Source: Actinomadura oligospora ATCC 43269
Lineage (GTDB): Bacteria; Actinomycetota; Actinomycetes; Streptosporangiales; Streptosporangiaceae
Length of the DNA: 64,000 nt
Direction: 5' to 3'
Assembly: GCF_000518265.1 (NCBI RefSeq)
Contig: NZ_JADG01000007.1
Location: forward strand, 248,001 to 312,000
A program made the position numbers and the translations under genes. Of this stretch, positions 19,565 to 28,864 are shown piece by piece. The notes beneath the pieces were generated by a model, which made no database searches, had not been told where the DNA came from, and saw only the letters and a list, made by a program, of their open reading frames with translations. Positions within the stretch are counted from its first letter, which is position 1. Each line of letters begins with the position of its first letter.

Positions 19565-20161
19565 TCACTCGGACGGCCGCCGCCAGACGATGCTGTAGCG
19601 CCACAGGAGGTGCCTCCGGTACTCGGATCCGGGCAGCGTCGCGGCGGCCAGATCCCGCATCTCCCGGTAGGTGACCGGCGGCGGCCACACGGTCGGGGAC
19701 GGATGCTCCCAGTACCCCTTCCGCGCCCGGTGCGCGTACCCGGCCACCACGGCGGCCAGGCCGAGCGGCAGGTCCCGGGGCATCTCCTCCCGGGCGAGAC
19801 CGACCACGGCCAGCACCCCTCCCGGACGGACCAGCTCCCGCATCCGGGCCAGCCCGGCGGCGGCGTCCACGTGGTGCAGGGTCGCCACGGACGCGACGAC
19901 GTCGAACGACGCGGCCTCGAAGGGATGATCAAGAAAGTCCCCGACGACGTAGTCGATGCCAGGCGACTGCCCGCGGGCCCGCTCGATGCCGGACTCGTCA
20001 AGATCGATGCCCGTGACCTCCGGGATCGTCCGGTGGAGAGCGCGGGCCAGCATCCCCTCGCCACAACCCACGTCAAGCGCCGTCCGCGCCCCCTCGGGCA
20101 CTGCCCCGAGGATGCGCGGGTGGTAGTGGATGTTGTGGTTCCACCGCTCATCGCCCCTCAC
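19565..20161 (-). CDS. class I SAM-dependent methyltransferase
   Basis: A 198-residue small-molecule methyltransferase. Motif I is ALDVGCGEGMLARAL, the acidic residue is in VTGIDLDESG, and the post-motif strand is FDVVASVATLHHVD. The GTG at 20161 is chosen because GGAGG lies seven bases upstream and the start WNHNIHYH matches relatives; the frame runs on upstream without homologous character. It sits just upstream of lysC on the same strand but 120 bases away. The substrate is unknown. Confidence 0.85.
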   Translation of the reverse strand: MRGDERWNHNIHYHPRILGAVPEGARTALDVGCGEGMLARALHRTIPEVTGIDLDESGIERARGQSPGIDYVVGDFLDHPFEAASFDVVASVATLHHVDAAAGLARMRELVRPGGVLAVVGLAREEMPRDLPLGLAAVVAGYAHRARKGYWEHPSPTVWPPPVTYREMRDLAAATLPGSEYRRHLLWRYSIVWRRPSE

Positions 20162-20327
20162 GTGCCCGCCTCCCGCACCGTCCCGCCGCTGCCGCCCCCG
20201 AGGCTGCCACACCCAGAGTCGATCTTCACGAACCACCACTCGCCGAGCCGCCAAGGCCCCACGCTGTCAGACCCGTCACACCCCCCGAAGCCGTCACACC
20301 GTCGAGTCCGCCGGACTCGTCGGGGCG

Positions 20328-20765
20328 TCAGGCCGCTGCCTGGACGGACGCGATCCTGGGGGTGGTCCCGGTGAGGCCGAGGGCCCGGAAGGTGACGCGC
20401 TGGTCGAACCAGAGCAGCGCCATGGTGACCGCCGCCATCGTGAGACCGAGCGCCAGGTGCAACGGCGCGCTCGTGACCTGCGCGCCGACCGCGCCGAGCA
20501 CGACGTGCACCCCGAGGCGGAGCCCGATCAGCGCGAAGAAGATCTTCCGCGTCCGGCCGTTCTTGAGCATCGCCTTGATGAGCCTCTTGCGCCGCCGCAG
20601 GACGGTCAGCCCGACGACCATGTTGACCGCACCGAGCGCCGCGAGCACCATCCAGGCGCCGTCCCACGCCTTGAGCAGGTCGTAGACCGCCCCCATCGAC
20701 CCCTCGAAGGCGAAGAACCAGATCGGAAGGGGCTTGATGTCGTTCTGTCCGAGGGTCTCGCTCAT
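20328..20765 (-). CDS. small four-helix integral membrane protein
   Basis: A 145-residue membrane protein with about four hydrophobic segments, including AWMVLAALGAVNMVVGLTVL and LGLTMAAVTMALLWF. A basic loop RRRKRLIKAMLKNGRTRK lies between segments, probably on the cytosolic side. GGAG stands seven bases before the ATG. I do not recognise the family; it is a single-gene unit. Confidence 0.72.
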   Translation of the reverse strand: MSETLGQNDIKPLPIWFFAFEGSMGAVYDLLKAWDGAWMVLAALGAVNMVVGLTVLRRRKRLIKAMLKNGRTRKIFFALIGLRLGVHVVLGAVGAQVTSAPLHLALGLTMAAVTMALLWFDQRVTFRALGLTGTTPRIASVQAAA

Positions 20766-20927
20766 GTCCTTCTCCAGGGTCCGTGTCCGCGTCCTGCCGA
20801 CACCTGAATCCTGTCGCGGCGGGCCCGTCCGGCGGCAGGAACATCCCTCCGGTCCTCGGCAGTACAAATGTCACGGTCGCCGGGCTGCTCCGCCGTTCTG
20901 TCGGTGGCGTCCGGCAGTATCGCGCCC

Positions 20928-21269
20928 GTGAGAATCACCAATGCTCAGGTGGTCGGGCACACGTTCCTGGACGGGATGGTCGGCGACGGCTACTACCCGG
21001 AACACCTGGTCGCGAGGGGGCAGGCGATCCTGCGGCGGCTGTGCGCCCGCATCGAGGCCGACCCTCCGGCCGACCTCGCCGCCCTGTACGTCCTGACGAA
21101 CACCGCGACCAAGCTGTTCAACGACCTCCAGGACGAGTTCTTCGAGGCCGACAGCGAGATCGAGACCGTCGCCCGGGAGGCCATCGCGGCGGACTTCTAC
21201 TTCGTGGCCCAGTCCTACGGCTTCGAGGACGCCGACCACGAAGAACTAGTCGCCGAACGCGACTGGTAA
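20928..21269 (+). CDS. DUF5713 family protein
   Basis: A 113-residue acidic helical protein. MVGDGYYPEHLVARGQAILR, KLFNDLQDEFFEADSEIET and the C-terminal EELVAERDW match the DUF5713 family as I remember it; the family has no known function. The GTG start has no ribosome site, and CAGTAT ends seven bases upstream, suggesting a leaderless message. A strong shared terminator separates it from convergent wrbA. Confidence 0.8.
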   Translation: MRITNAQVVGHTFLDGMVGDGYYPEHLVARGQAILRRLCARIEADPPADLAALYVLTNTATKLFNDLQDEFFEADSEIETVAREAIAADFYFVAQSYGFEDADHEELVAERDW

Positions 21270-21375
21270 CCCCCGCCCCGGCACCCGGCGGATGCCAGGC
21301 CCGCGCACCTCGTCTCACACGCGCGGATCACCCAACGTGCACATCTCGCCCTGCGCACACCGTTCGACCTGCGCG

Positions 21376-21409
21376 CACAGCTCAACCTGCACGGGCAGGT
21401 CGAGCTGTG
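21376..21409. terminator. bidirectional terminator between DUF5713 gene and wrbA
   Basis: Arms CACAGCTCAACCTGC and GCAGGTCGAGCTGTG pair over 15 bp with one A/C mismatch around an ACGG loop. Further GC-rich dyads (GACCTGCGCGCACAG and GACCTGTGCGCGC) flank it, so alternative pairings are possible. Confidence 0.65.
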
Positions 21410-21470
21410 GACGGCCCGACCTGTGCGCGCCGGATCGGGTGCGGCGCACGGGTCGGGCCGTCCGTGAAGG

Positions 21471-22079
21471 TCAGGCGGCGCGTCCGGCTTTGAGCGCGGC
21501 GGTGGTTTGGACGACGCGTCCGGCCTGGTGGCGGGCTGCTTGGAGGGTGTCCTCGTTGGGCGCTCCGGTGCCTGCCACGTGGGACGTCCCGTACGGGTTG
21601 CCCGTCTTGAACTGGACGGGGTCGGTGTAGCCGGGCGGCACGATGATGCCGCCCCAGTGGTAGAAGGTGTTCGCCAGCGCCAGGAGCGTGGACTCCTGCC
21701 CGCCGTGCGCGGTGTTGGACGCGGTGAACGCCGAGTAGACCTTGTCCGCGAGCTTGCCCTGGAACCAGAGCGGCCCGGCGGATTCCATGAAGGCCCGCAG
21801 CGCGCTGTGCGGGTTGCCGAAGCGGGTCGGGGAGCCGAACAGCACGGCGTCCGCCCAGGCCAGGTCGTCGAGAACGGCCTCCGGGACGTCCGCCGTGTTC
21901 CGGACGTGCTCGGCCCACTCCGGACGCGTGTCGATCACCTCCGGCGGGGCCGTTTCGGCGATCTTGCGCAGCCGGACGTTCGCGCCCGCCTTCTCCGCGC
22001 CCTCGGCGGCGGCCTCGGCCAGGGCGTGCAGGTTGCCCGTGGCGCTGTAGTAGATGATCGCGACGTTCACGGCGTCCAA
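21471..22079 (-). CDS. wrbA: NAD(P)H:quinone oxidoreductase, WrbA type
   Basis: Flavodoxin-fold FMN enzyme of 202 residues that reduces quinones by two electrons, avoiding semiquinones. The FMN phosphate loop is IIYYSATGNLHALAEA. The GSPTRFGNP and HGGQESTLLALANTFYHWGG stretches are WrbA signatures, and the GNPYGTSHVAG block is conserved. The TTG start is supported by GGAAGGA seven bases upstream. It is monocistronic. Confidence 0.93.
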   Translation of the reverse strand: MDAVNVAIIYYSATGNLHALAEAAAEGAEKAGANVRLRKIAETAPPEVIDTRPEWAEHVRNTADVPEAVLDDLAWADAVLFGSPTRFGNPHSALRAFMESAGPLWFQGKLADKVYSAFTASNTAHGGQESTLLALANTFYHWGGIIVPPGYTDPVQFKTGNPYGTSHVAGTGAPNEDTLQAARHQAGRVVQTTAALKAGRAA

Positions 22080-22217
22080 GATCGTGTCCTTCCCTCGCTT
22101 CGCGGTTCTCCCCTCACGACGACGCGCCCCACCGCTTTGTGAGGCGAGCCCGCGTCCCGCGGCGATTTTCCTTGGGCGCGGAAGCAGCGGATCCGGGGCG
22201 CCGGGCGTGTAAGTGGC

Positions 22218-22787
22218 GTGGAAAGCGACATGGTGGGAGCGATGCGTCCTCCCCGATCAAGCACGCACGAGCGTGAACGCGCGGACGACGCGCCGGTGGC
22301 CGAGCTGGTGAGGCTGTTCCGCGAACACCAGCTCGGGCTGGCGCGGACGGCCCTGATGATCGTCGGTGACCGGGCGACGGCCGAGGACGTGGTCCAGGAC
22401 GCCTTCGTCGAGGCGCACCGCCGGATCGGACGGCTCCGCGACCCGGACCGGATGCTGCCCTACATCCGGGCCTCGGTGGTGAACCGGTGCCGGAGCGTCC
22501 TGCGGAGGCGAAAGCTCGCGTTCTCCCTCGCACGCGTGCACGAGCCTCCCGTGTGGTCGGCCGAGTCGGCCGCGATCCTCGGCGAGGAGCGCCGCGAGGT
22601 GTTCCTCGCCTTACAGGGCCTCCCGCGCCGTCAGCGCGAGGTCCTGGTGCTGCGTTACTACCTGGACCTGGGCGAATCCGAGATCGCCGAGGTCATGGGG
22701 ATTCGCGGCAGCACCGTCAGGTCCACCACCGCGCGGGCGCTCGCCACGCTCGCCACGCGTCTCGGGGAGAAGCATGACCAGGACTGA
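22218..22787 (+). CDS. ECF sigma factor, SigE-like family
   Basis: Extracytoplasmic-function sigma factor of up to 189 residues. Region 2 is LARTALMIVGDRATAEDVVQ followed by DAFVEAHRRI. Region 4 is LQGLPRRQREVLVLRYYLDL with ESEIAEVMGIRGSTVRSTTA as its helix-turn-helix. This layout is that of the actinobacterial SigE-like ECF group. Three starts are in frame (22218, 22230 and 22242); 22230 has GGAAAG nearby and may be the true one. The end overlaps the next gene by 14 bases, implying translational coupling with its presumed partner. Confidence 0.88.
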   Translation: MESDMVGAMRPPRSSTHERERADDAPVAELVRLFREHQLGLARTALMIVGDRATAEDVVQDAFVEAHRRIGRLRDPDRMLPYIRASVVNRCRSVLRRRKLAFSLARVHEPPVWSAESAAILGEERREVFLALQGLPRRQREVLVLRYYLDLGESEIAEVMGIRGSTVRSTTARALATLATRLGEKHDQD

Positions 22788-23847
22788 AGACCGCCTCCGC
22801 GACGCCTTCCAGGGCGCCGCCGAGACCATCCGGCCAGGATCCCTCACGCCGCTCACCGTCCCGTCCCCGAGGAGGAGGCGGCGGCTCTGGGGCGTGCCGA
22901 TCGTCGTGGCCGGGGTGCTCGGGCTCATCCTGGTCGGCACGTCGCTGGTGGCCGGGAGGATGTCGCCTCGTCCGGCCGCCGGTTCGCGGATCCTCTCGGG
23001 CGCGCCCGACCATGTGCTCGCGATCCGCAACGGCCGCGCCCTCGTCGAGGACGGCGCCGGACGTCCCATCGCGCGGATCGGCGGGGAGCGCTACGAGGCC
23101 GTCGCCGCGACGGGTGACGGACGCGTGTTCTTCCTCGCGTCCGCGTCGGCGTCGGGGAAGTCGTCCTACACCTTCTACCGCGTCACCCTCGGGGCGAACG
23201 GCACGCCGTCGGGTCCCGAGAAGGTGAGGACGGACGACCCCGTTCGGATGGACTCCGGCCTCGGGAAGCCGGAGCGCTTCGCGGCCAGCCGGGACGGCTC
23301 CAAGCTCGCCCTCGTCGGCGCGAACGGCGGACGGTCCGGGATCGTCGTCATCGACGTCCGCACCGGCGCCCAGCACGACATGGAGGAGGTCGGCCGCGCC
23401 CTTCCCGCGTCCAGCGCGACCTGGGCGCCGGACAACCGGACACTCGGCTACATCGCCGAGGGCGAGGACGGCCGACCCGCGCTGTACCTGCTCGACACGG
23501 GCCAGGACCAGCTCACCCCGCGCGTCCTGCGGAGCGCCACGATGCCGGACGACGCGCTGATCAACGTCTTCGTCGTCGACCCGGACGGCCGCACGCTGAC
23601 CGCCCAGGTTCAGGGCGCCAAACACGGCCCCGGGGACGACGCCGACTACCGGCTCGTCCGGCTCTCCGCGGCCACCGGTCAGCCGACCGGCTGGACGGCC
23701 CGGCTGCCCACCGACTCGTTCTTCGTGAAGCCGGACCCGACCGGCCGGCACTTCCTGCAGATCATCGACGGACGCCTCGGACGCGTCGACGACGGCGCGT
23801 TCTCCTGGGTGTCCTCGGCGACCGACTACACCGACGCCGCCTGGTAA
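22774..23847 (+). CDS. membrane-anchored beta-propeller protein, putative anti-sigma partner
   Basis: A 357-residue protein with a short cytosolic N-terminus (about 40 residues, ending RRRRRLW), one membrane helix (VPIVVAGVLGLILVGTSLVA) and an extracytoplasmic TolB/WD40-like propeller built of repeats such as AASRDGSKLALVG and WAPDNRTLGYIAEG. The 14-base overlap with the ECF sigma gene and the topology suggest it holds the sigma factor at the membrane, though no zinc-binding anti-sigma motif is visible. The role is inferred from context only. Confidence 0.78.
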   Translation: MTRTEDRLRDAFQGAAETIRPGSLTPLTVPSPRRRRRLWGVPIVVAGVLGLILVGTSLVAGRMSPRPAAGSRILSGAPDHVLAIRNGRALVEDGAGRPIARIGGERYEAVAATGDGRVFFLASASASGKSSYTFYRVTLGANGTPSGPEKVRTDDPVRMDSGLGKPERFAASRDGSKLALVGANGGRSGIVVIDVRTGAQHDMEEVGRALPASSATWAPDNRTLGYIAEGEDGRPALYLLDTGQDQLTPRVLRSATMPDDALINVFVVDPDGRTLTAQVQGAKHGPGDDADYRLVRLSAATGQPTGWTARLPTDSFFVKPDPTGRHFLQIIDGRLGRVDDGAFSWVSSATDYTDAAW

Positions 23848-23973
23848 CCCGCGCCCGGCGCCCCCGGGTCGGCGGGCCCTGAACAGTCCGCCGACCCGGC
23901 ACCGCCGTTCAGAAGCGGCGCAGTTCAAAGGCACCGCCGTTCCGAAGCGCCGCAGGTTCCGAAGCGCTGTTGT

Positions 23974-24522
23974 TCAGACGGCCGCCGGGGCCTCTTCGGA
24001 CACGTCCAGGCGGGCGTTCGCGACGACCGCGTGCAGGGCGCGGAGGGCGGCTCCGGCGTGGTTGCCCCAGTGGTTGAAGTAGGAGTACTGCCACCACCAG
24101 AGCGCCTCCAGCGGACGTCCCTGCTGGTAGTGGCGCAGGCCGTGGACGAGATCGCTGGCGACGTCGACCAGGTCGTCCGACAGGCGGTACGCGGTGGGCT
24201 CGGTGTCCTTGTAGGGGTCGAAGACCTCGACGTACTCGTCGAGGTCGTGGAGCCGTTCGCCGAGGCCCTGGCGGACCTGGTCGAGGTCCGGGTCGTCGCC
24301 GACCTCGGGCTCCCAGTTGTCCGGCAGGATCACGTCCGCGCTCGCGCCGAGCTGGGCGCCCGCCAGGATGACCTGGGACACCTCCAGCAGCAGCATCGGC
24401 ACGGTGTGGGACCCGGCCTCGCCGCGCGCGACGGCCTCCAGCCCGCTCAGGTAGTTCTCCACGTGGCAGGCCACGCGCTCGGCCAGGGTGTTCCAGTCCT
24501 GCGGGCTGTTTGCGTCAGACAT
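23974..24522 (-). CDS. DUF5063 domain-containing protein
   Basis: A 182-residue acidic helical protein. The pattern [20 protein letters not shown] is characteristic of DUF5063, a family regularly found after recR in actinomycetes; its function is unknown. Its ATG overlaps the recR stop (ATGTCTGA) and GGAGG stands seven bases before it, so translation is coupled to recR. Confidence 0.87.
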   Translation of the reverse strand: MSDANSPQDWNTLAERVACHVENYLSGLEAVARGEAGSHTVPMLLLEVSQVILAGAQLGASADVILPDNWEPEVGDDPDLDQVRQGLGERLHDLDEYVEVFDPYKDTEPTAYRLSDDLVDVASDLVHGLRHYQQGRPLEALWWWQYSYFNHWGNHAGAALRALHAVVANARLDVSEEAPAAV

Positions 24523-25114
24523 CGAGCAGCCTCCGTCCTTCGAATGCGCGGCCCAACGTGACCTCGTCCGCGTACTCCAGGTCGCCGCCCACCGGAAGGC
24601 CGCTGGCGAGGCGGGTGACGGTGAGGCCCATGGGCTTCACGAGCCGCGCGAGGTAGGTTGCGGTGGCCTCCCCCTCCAGGTTGGGGTCGGTCGCCAGGAT
24701 CAGCTCCGTCACCGTCCCGTCCGCGAGCCGCTGCATCAGTTCGCGGATCCGCAGGTCCTCGGGGCCGACGCCCTCGATGGGGCTGATCGCCCCGCCGAGC
24801 ACGTGGTACCGGCCGCGGAACTCGCGGGTCTTCTCGATCGCGACCACGTCCTTGGACTCCTCGACCACGCAGATCACCTGCGGGTCGCGACGCGGGTCAC
24901 GGCAGATGCGGCACTCCTCCTCCTCGGCGACGTTGCCGCACGTCCTGCAGAAGCGGACCTTGTCCTTGACCTCCTTGAGCGCCCGACCGAGGCGCTCGAC
25001 GTCGGCGGGGTCCGCGGCCAGGAGGTGGAAGGCGATCCGCTGCGCGCTCTTGGGGCCGACGCCGGGCAGACGGCCCAGTTCGTCGATGAGGTTCTGGACG
25101 ACCCCTTCGTACAA
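24515..25114 (-). CDS. recR: recombination mediator RecR
   Basis: RecF-pathway protein that, with RecO, loads RecA on gapped DNA. The 199 residues show the helix-hairpin-helix [18 protein letters not shown], a four-cysteine zinc finger ([16 protein letters not shown]) and the Toprim segment [13 protein letters not shown]. The TTG at 25114 is chosen: it gives the family's usual MYEGVVQ start and length, and GGAAGG lies eight bases upstream, whereas the ATG at 25123 abuts that site. It lies between ybaB and the DUF5063 gene. Confidence 0.95.
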   Translation of the reverse strand: MYEGVVQNLIDELGRLPGVGPKSAQRIAFHLLAADPADVERLGRALKEVKDKVRFCRTCGNVAEEEECRICRDPRRDPQVICVVEESKDVVAIEKTREFRGRYHVLGGAISPIEGVGPEDLRIRELMQRLADGTVTELILATDPNLEGEATATYLARLVKPMGLTVTRLASGLPVGGDLEYADEVTLGRAFEGRRLLDV

Positions 25115-25252
25115 CGGTCGCATCCTTCCTGGTCAGGGTGGCTGGGGGGGGTGGTGGGCGGGCTGTCCGCCCACGCGGAGGGTGGTGGCGTTCTTCTGGC
25201 GTCTGGGTCCGGGTCCGGGCTCGTGCGTGCTCGGGGGGAGGGGACGAACGGT

Positions 25253-25684
25253 CTAGTCGGACGTTCCCGGCTTCTGGGGTCCGCCGATTCCACCGGCGCC
25301 GGGGAAGCCCGGGAGGCCGGGGAAGCCGCCTTCGCCACCCATGTCTCCCAGGCCGGGGATGCCGCCGGGCAGTCCCTCGGTGAGCGGGCTCATCGTCTCC
25401 TGCTGGAGCTCCTGGGCGGCGCGCCCGGCGTCCCGGATCGCGGCGAGGACCAGGTCGGCGACGGTCTCCGCGGTGTCGACCGGGTCGTCGGTGTCGATCG
25501 CCTTCGGGTCGATGGTGAGGCCGGTGACCTCGCCCTGGCCGTTCACCGTGGCCGTGACCAGCCCGCCGCCCGCCGTGCCGGTGACCTCGGCGTCGGCGAG
25601 TTCCTGCTGGGCGTCCAGAAGCTGCTGCTGCATGCGCTGTGCCTGCTGCAACAGGTCCTGGATGTTGAATCCACCGGGTTCCAC
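25253..25684 (-). CDS. ybaB: YbaB/EbfC nucleoid-associated protein
   Basis: A small DNA-binding nucleoid protein of 143 residues. The core [20 protein letters not shown] and the strand [17 protein letters not shown] are typical. A glycine/proline-rich tail ([20 protein letters not shown]) extends beyond the core, an actinobacterial addition. The GTG start has GGAG six bases upstream. Its position between dnaX and recR is the classic conserved order. Confidence 0.92.
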   Translation of the reverse strand: MEPGGFNIQDLLQQAQRMQQQLLDAQQELADAEVTGTAGGGLVTATVNGQGEVTGLTIDPKAIDTDDPVDTAETVADLVLAAIRDAGRAAQELQQETMSPLTEGLPGGIPGLGDMGGEGGFPGLPGFPGAGGIGGPQKPGTSD

Positions 25685-26037
25685 GGTGAGCTCCGTTCCG
25701 TCGCATCCCTCAACCGGACGCGGACCGTGTCCGGCCCGTCCGCCCGGCACCGGACGTTTGTCTACCTGAGACTACGGGTTTGAAACCGGATGCGGTATTC
25801 ACCGCCCCGGCGCCTCGGATCGGGCGCCGCGTCCGATCGTTCCACGGAGCACACCGTCCCGAACGCCCGACAGGACGGACTTCTCCCCCGCGCTCCGGGC
25901 GTCCGCCGCCCTCACCGTCCCGGCACCTTCGGGACGTACCACCAGAGCACAACAGGGAACGCCGAGGGCGACCGCGTTGGCCGTCGCGCCGCGCGTCGCG
26001 CCCGCTCGTCCCCACCTGGCACGTCCTCGCCTGATCC
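25685..26037. other. intergenic region between dnaX terminator and ybaB
   Basis: No gene is supported here. Frames are open only because stop codons are rare at this GC content, and their translations look random. It should contain the promoter for the ybaB-recR-DUF5063 operon; I cannot assign it. Confidence 0.6.
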
Positions 26038-26069
26038 GCCTTCGCCGCCGCGGCCGAGGCGGCGAAGGC
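26038..26069 (-). terminator. hairpin downstream of dnaX
   Basis: GCCTTCGCCGCC and GGCGGCGAAGGC form a perfect 12-bp stem with an 8-base loop about 57 bases past the dnaX stop. Confidence 0.65.
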
Positions 26070-26125
26070 ACGGACAACAAAGCACAATCGGCGAAGCGCT
26101 GACGTCGCCGATCAGGTCTTGTCGA

Positions 26126-28657
26126 TCAGGTGTTGTCGATCTCGCGGATGATCGTGCCGCCGAGTTCGCGCTGGATCAGCGCCATGCCGCCGGCCTCGGC
26201 CTCCGTGCCGTCGTAGTCGGCGTCGCCTTCCGGGTCGACCACGTCGATGTCGTCCGGCGGACCGGGCTCGGACGGCGGTGGGGGTTCGTCCGGAGGCGGC
26301 GGGAGCGGGCCGGGGTCCGAGGAGGACGCGGACGCCCCGTTGGAGCCGCCGCCGCTGCCCGGGCCGCCCGTCCTGCTGGCCGGGACACCCTGTCCTGCCC
26401 GACCCGGGCCGGACGATCCGGAGGCCGCCTGAGCGGGCGGGGAGGGCTGAGCGGGCGACGGGACGGACGGGCTCTGCGGAGGTCCGGACGGTCGCGGGCC
26501 CTGAGCGGGCGGCGGGGCCGGGGTGGACGCGCCGGCGAATCCCGCCGCCGGGACGCCGCCGCCTCCGCCGTTTCCTCCGCCGAAGCCTCCGGCGGGTCCG
26601 GACCGTCCGCCTCCGGGACCGGCCGGAGCGGCGCCGCCGAGGACGGCCTCGATACGCCAGTCGACGCCCAGCCGCTCCCGGAGCACCTCGCGCAGGACGG
26701 TGTCACGGTTGCCCGCGGTGAAGTTCTTGAGCGCTCCCTCGGCCTCGAAGGAGAGGGTGAGCTGGTTCCCGACCAGCCCGACCGGCCGGACCCCGTTCGT
26801 GATCGAGACCCAGGCGACGCGGCTCTTGAACTTCACCGCCTCGACGATCTCCGGCCAGCGCTGCTGCACCATCGACACGTCGCCGCCGTCCTGCCCGGCC
26901 TGGTCAGCGGAGGCACCCGCGCCCCCGCCCGAGGCGGGCCGTCCGGAAGCAGATCCGCCGGAAGCGCCCCCAGCGGAAGCCGAGCCCCCAGCACTCCAGG
27001 AGCTCGCACCCCCAGAGCCTCCTGCACCGGAACCCGAGCCACCGGAGCCCACGGGCCCGGAAACGCCAGCGCCCGCGGCCCCCGAGCCTCCGGCTCCAGG
27101 ACCACCAGCACCCGGACCGCCAGCACCCGGGACACCAGCCGCCGAACCGGCGGCATTCGCACCACCAGCGCCCACAGCACCAGCGCTCGGAACGCCAGCG
27201 CTCACAGCAGCGGCGTTCGCAGCGCCAGCATCCGCAGCGTTCGCACCACCGGCTCCGCGGTTATCCACAGAACCGCGCTCGCCTTCCACCGCCCCCGTGG
27301 GGCGTTGGACACTGGAAGTGGGGTCGCCCCCCTGGGCGGGCGGGGGTTGCTGGGGCGCATGAGCCTGAGGCGCGTGAGTTTGTTGGGGCGCGTGCCCCTG
27401 GGACACGTGAGCCTGCTGAGGCGCGTGAGCCTGCGGGTACGAGTGAGCTTGCGCCACCCCGCCCGAAGTCATCCCCGCGCCCTGCGCCAAGCCCCCGGAG
27501 GCCGCGGCCCGCTCAAGCCGGTCAAGGCGCGCCATCAGGGACGCCTCGTCCCCGTACGCCGCCGGAAGCAGGATCCGCGCCGCCATCAGCTCGAGCAGCA
27601 GCCGGGGCGAGGTCGCCCCCCGCATCTCCGTCAGCCCGGTGTGCAGCAGGTCGGCGGCCCGCGTGAGCTCCCCCTGGCCGAGCGACGACGCCTGCCGCCG
27701 CATATGCTCCAGCTCGTCCGGCGGGACGTTCAGCAGCCCCGATCCCCCGGCCTCCGGCACGTTCGACAGGATCACCAGGTCCCGGACGCGTTCCAGCAGG
27801 TCGGCGGCGAACCGCCGCGGATCCTGCCCGCTCTCGACCACCCGGTCGATCGCCGCGAAGACGGCCCCGCCGTCCCGCGCCGCGAACGCCCCGATCACCT
27901 CGTCCAGCAGCGCCGAGTCCGTGTACCCGAGCAGCGACACCGCGCGTGTGTACGTGATGCCCTTCTCGTCCGACCCGGCGAGCAGCTGGTCCAGGATCGA
28001 CAGCGTGTCCCGCGCGGACCCGGCCCCGGCCCGCACCGCGAGCGGCAGCGCGGAGGCCTCGTAGGGGACGTCTTCGCTCTTCAGGATCTCCTCGACGAGC
28101 TCCTGCAGCGTCCCCGGCGGAATGAGCCGGAACGGGTAATGATGCGTGCGTGACCGGATCGTCCCGATGACCTTCTCGGGCTCGGTGGTCGCGAAGACGA
28201 ACTTCAGGTGCGGCGGGGGCTCCTCGACGAGCTTCAGGAGCGCGTTGAAGCCCTCCCGGGTGACCATGTGCGCCTCGTCGATGATGTACACCTTGAAGCG
28301 CGCGGCCACCGGCGCGAAGAAAGCACGTTCTCGCAGGTCACGGGCGTCATCGACGCCACCGTGGGACGCGGCGTCGATCTCGATGACGTCGATGTGGCCC
28401 GTCCCCGTGGGCCCGAGCGCGACACACGAGTCGCATACCCCGCAGGGATCGGGCGTGGGGCCCTGCTCACAGTTCAGCGATCGCGCCAGGATGCGCGCGG
28501 ACGAGGTCTTGCCGCACCCTCGGGGCCCGCTGAAGAGATACGCGTGATTGATGCGCCCGTTGCGCAACGCCTGCTGCAACGGCTCGGCGACGTGTTCCTG
28601 CCCCTTGAGTTCGGCGAACGTCGCTGGACGGTACTTGCGGTACAGAGCCAGGCTCAT
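26126..28657 (-). CDS. dnaX: DNA polymerase III subunit gamma/tau
   Basis: Clamp-loader ATPase of 843 residues. Walker A is GPRGCGKT (44-51), a zinc module lies at CEQGPTPDPCGVCDSC, the DEAH box is in YIIDEAHM and the SRC sensor is GAGSARDTLSILDQ. The AAA+ core is followed by a very long Gly/Ala/Pro-rich linker (about residues 400-640) and a tau-like C-terminal domain, ending in an acidic tail. The ATG gives the canonical MSLALYRKYRP start; upstream codons belong to the SRP RNA region. The linker is low-complexity DNA and a likely place for length variation between strains. Confidence 0.95.
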   Translation of the reverse strand: MSLALYRKYRPATFAELKGQEHVAEPLQQALRNGRINHAYLFSGPRGCGKTSSARILARSLNCEQGPTPDPCGVCDSCVALGPTGTGHIDVIEIDAASHGGVDDARDLRERAFFAPVAARFKVYIIDEAHMVTREGFNALLKLVEEPPPHLKFVFATTEPEKVIGTIRSRTHHYPFRLIPPGTLQELVEEILKSEDVPYEASALPLAVRAGAGSARDTLSILDQLLAGSDEKGITYTRAVSLLGYTDSALLDEVIGAFAARDGGAVFAAIDRVVESGQDPRRFAADLLERVRDLVILSNVPEAGGSGLLNVPPDELEHMRRQASSLGQGELTRAADLLHTGLTEMRGATSPRLLLELMAARILLPAAYGDEASLMARLDRLERAAASGGLAQGAGMTSGGVAQAHSYPQAHAPQQAHVSQGHAPQQTHAPQAHAPQQPPPAQGGDPTSSVQRPTGAVEGERGSVDNRGAGGANAADAGAANAAAVSAGVPSAGAVGAGGANAAGSAAGVPGAGGPGAGGPGAGGSGAAGAGVSGPVGSGGSGSGAGGSGGASSWSAGGSASAGGASGGSASGRPASGGGAGASADQAGQDGGDVSMVQQRWPEIVEAVKFKSRVAWVSITNGVRPVGLVGNQLTLSFEAEGALKNFTAGNRDTVLREVLRERLGVDWRIEAVLGGAAPAGPGGGRSGPAGGFGGGNGGGGGVPAAGFAGASTPAPPPAQGPRPSGPPQSPSVPSPAQPSPPAQAASGSSGPGRAGQGVPASRTGGPGSGGGSNGASASSSDPGPLPPPPDEPPPPSEPGPPDDIDVVDPEGDADYDGTEAEAGGMALIQRELGGTIIREIDNT

Positions 28658-28701
28658 CGGGGGCCGCCCTCCCTGAAGCAGCAGAGCGTCAGAAGCGAAA
28701 A

Positions 28702-28790
28702 GGACCCCCCGCACACCCGCCAGAGCCTGCTTATCCTTGCTGCCTTCCGGCCCTGGGGAGGTTCACAGGGTGACGCCGTGCGAGGGGTCT
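28702..28790 (-). ncRNA. ffs: signal recognition particle RNA, small bacterial (4.5S) type
   Basis: On the minus strand the domain IV hallmark CAGGGCCGGAAGGCAGCAAG is present, with the GGAA tetraloop and the asymmetric internal loop that binds Ffh. The flanks AGACCCCTCGCAC and GTGTGCGGGGGGTC pair to close the molecule, and TTTT follows at once, so the closing stem plus T-run may act as terminator. Location beside dnaX is conserved in actinomycetes. Ends are set by pairing, within a few bases. Confidence 0.93.
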
Positions 28791-28864
28791 GCCCAGAGTC
28801 TATGGCATCCCCGGTCCCGCTCGCGCCTCCTCCCGGACACCGCCGGGACGTAAGCTCCGCCACC

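Noticed and set aside
25790..28153. Long open frame of about 787 codons on the plus strand opposite dnaX
   Set aside because: It mirrors the dnaX coding strand, has Arg/Pro/His-rich meaningless translation and no domain. It is a shadow of dnaX produced by high GC.
28658..28714. N-terminal extension of DnaX
   Set aside because: The frame is open but runs into the SRP RNA gene, and the family start is MSLALYRKYRP at 28657.
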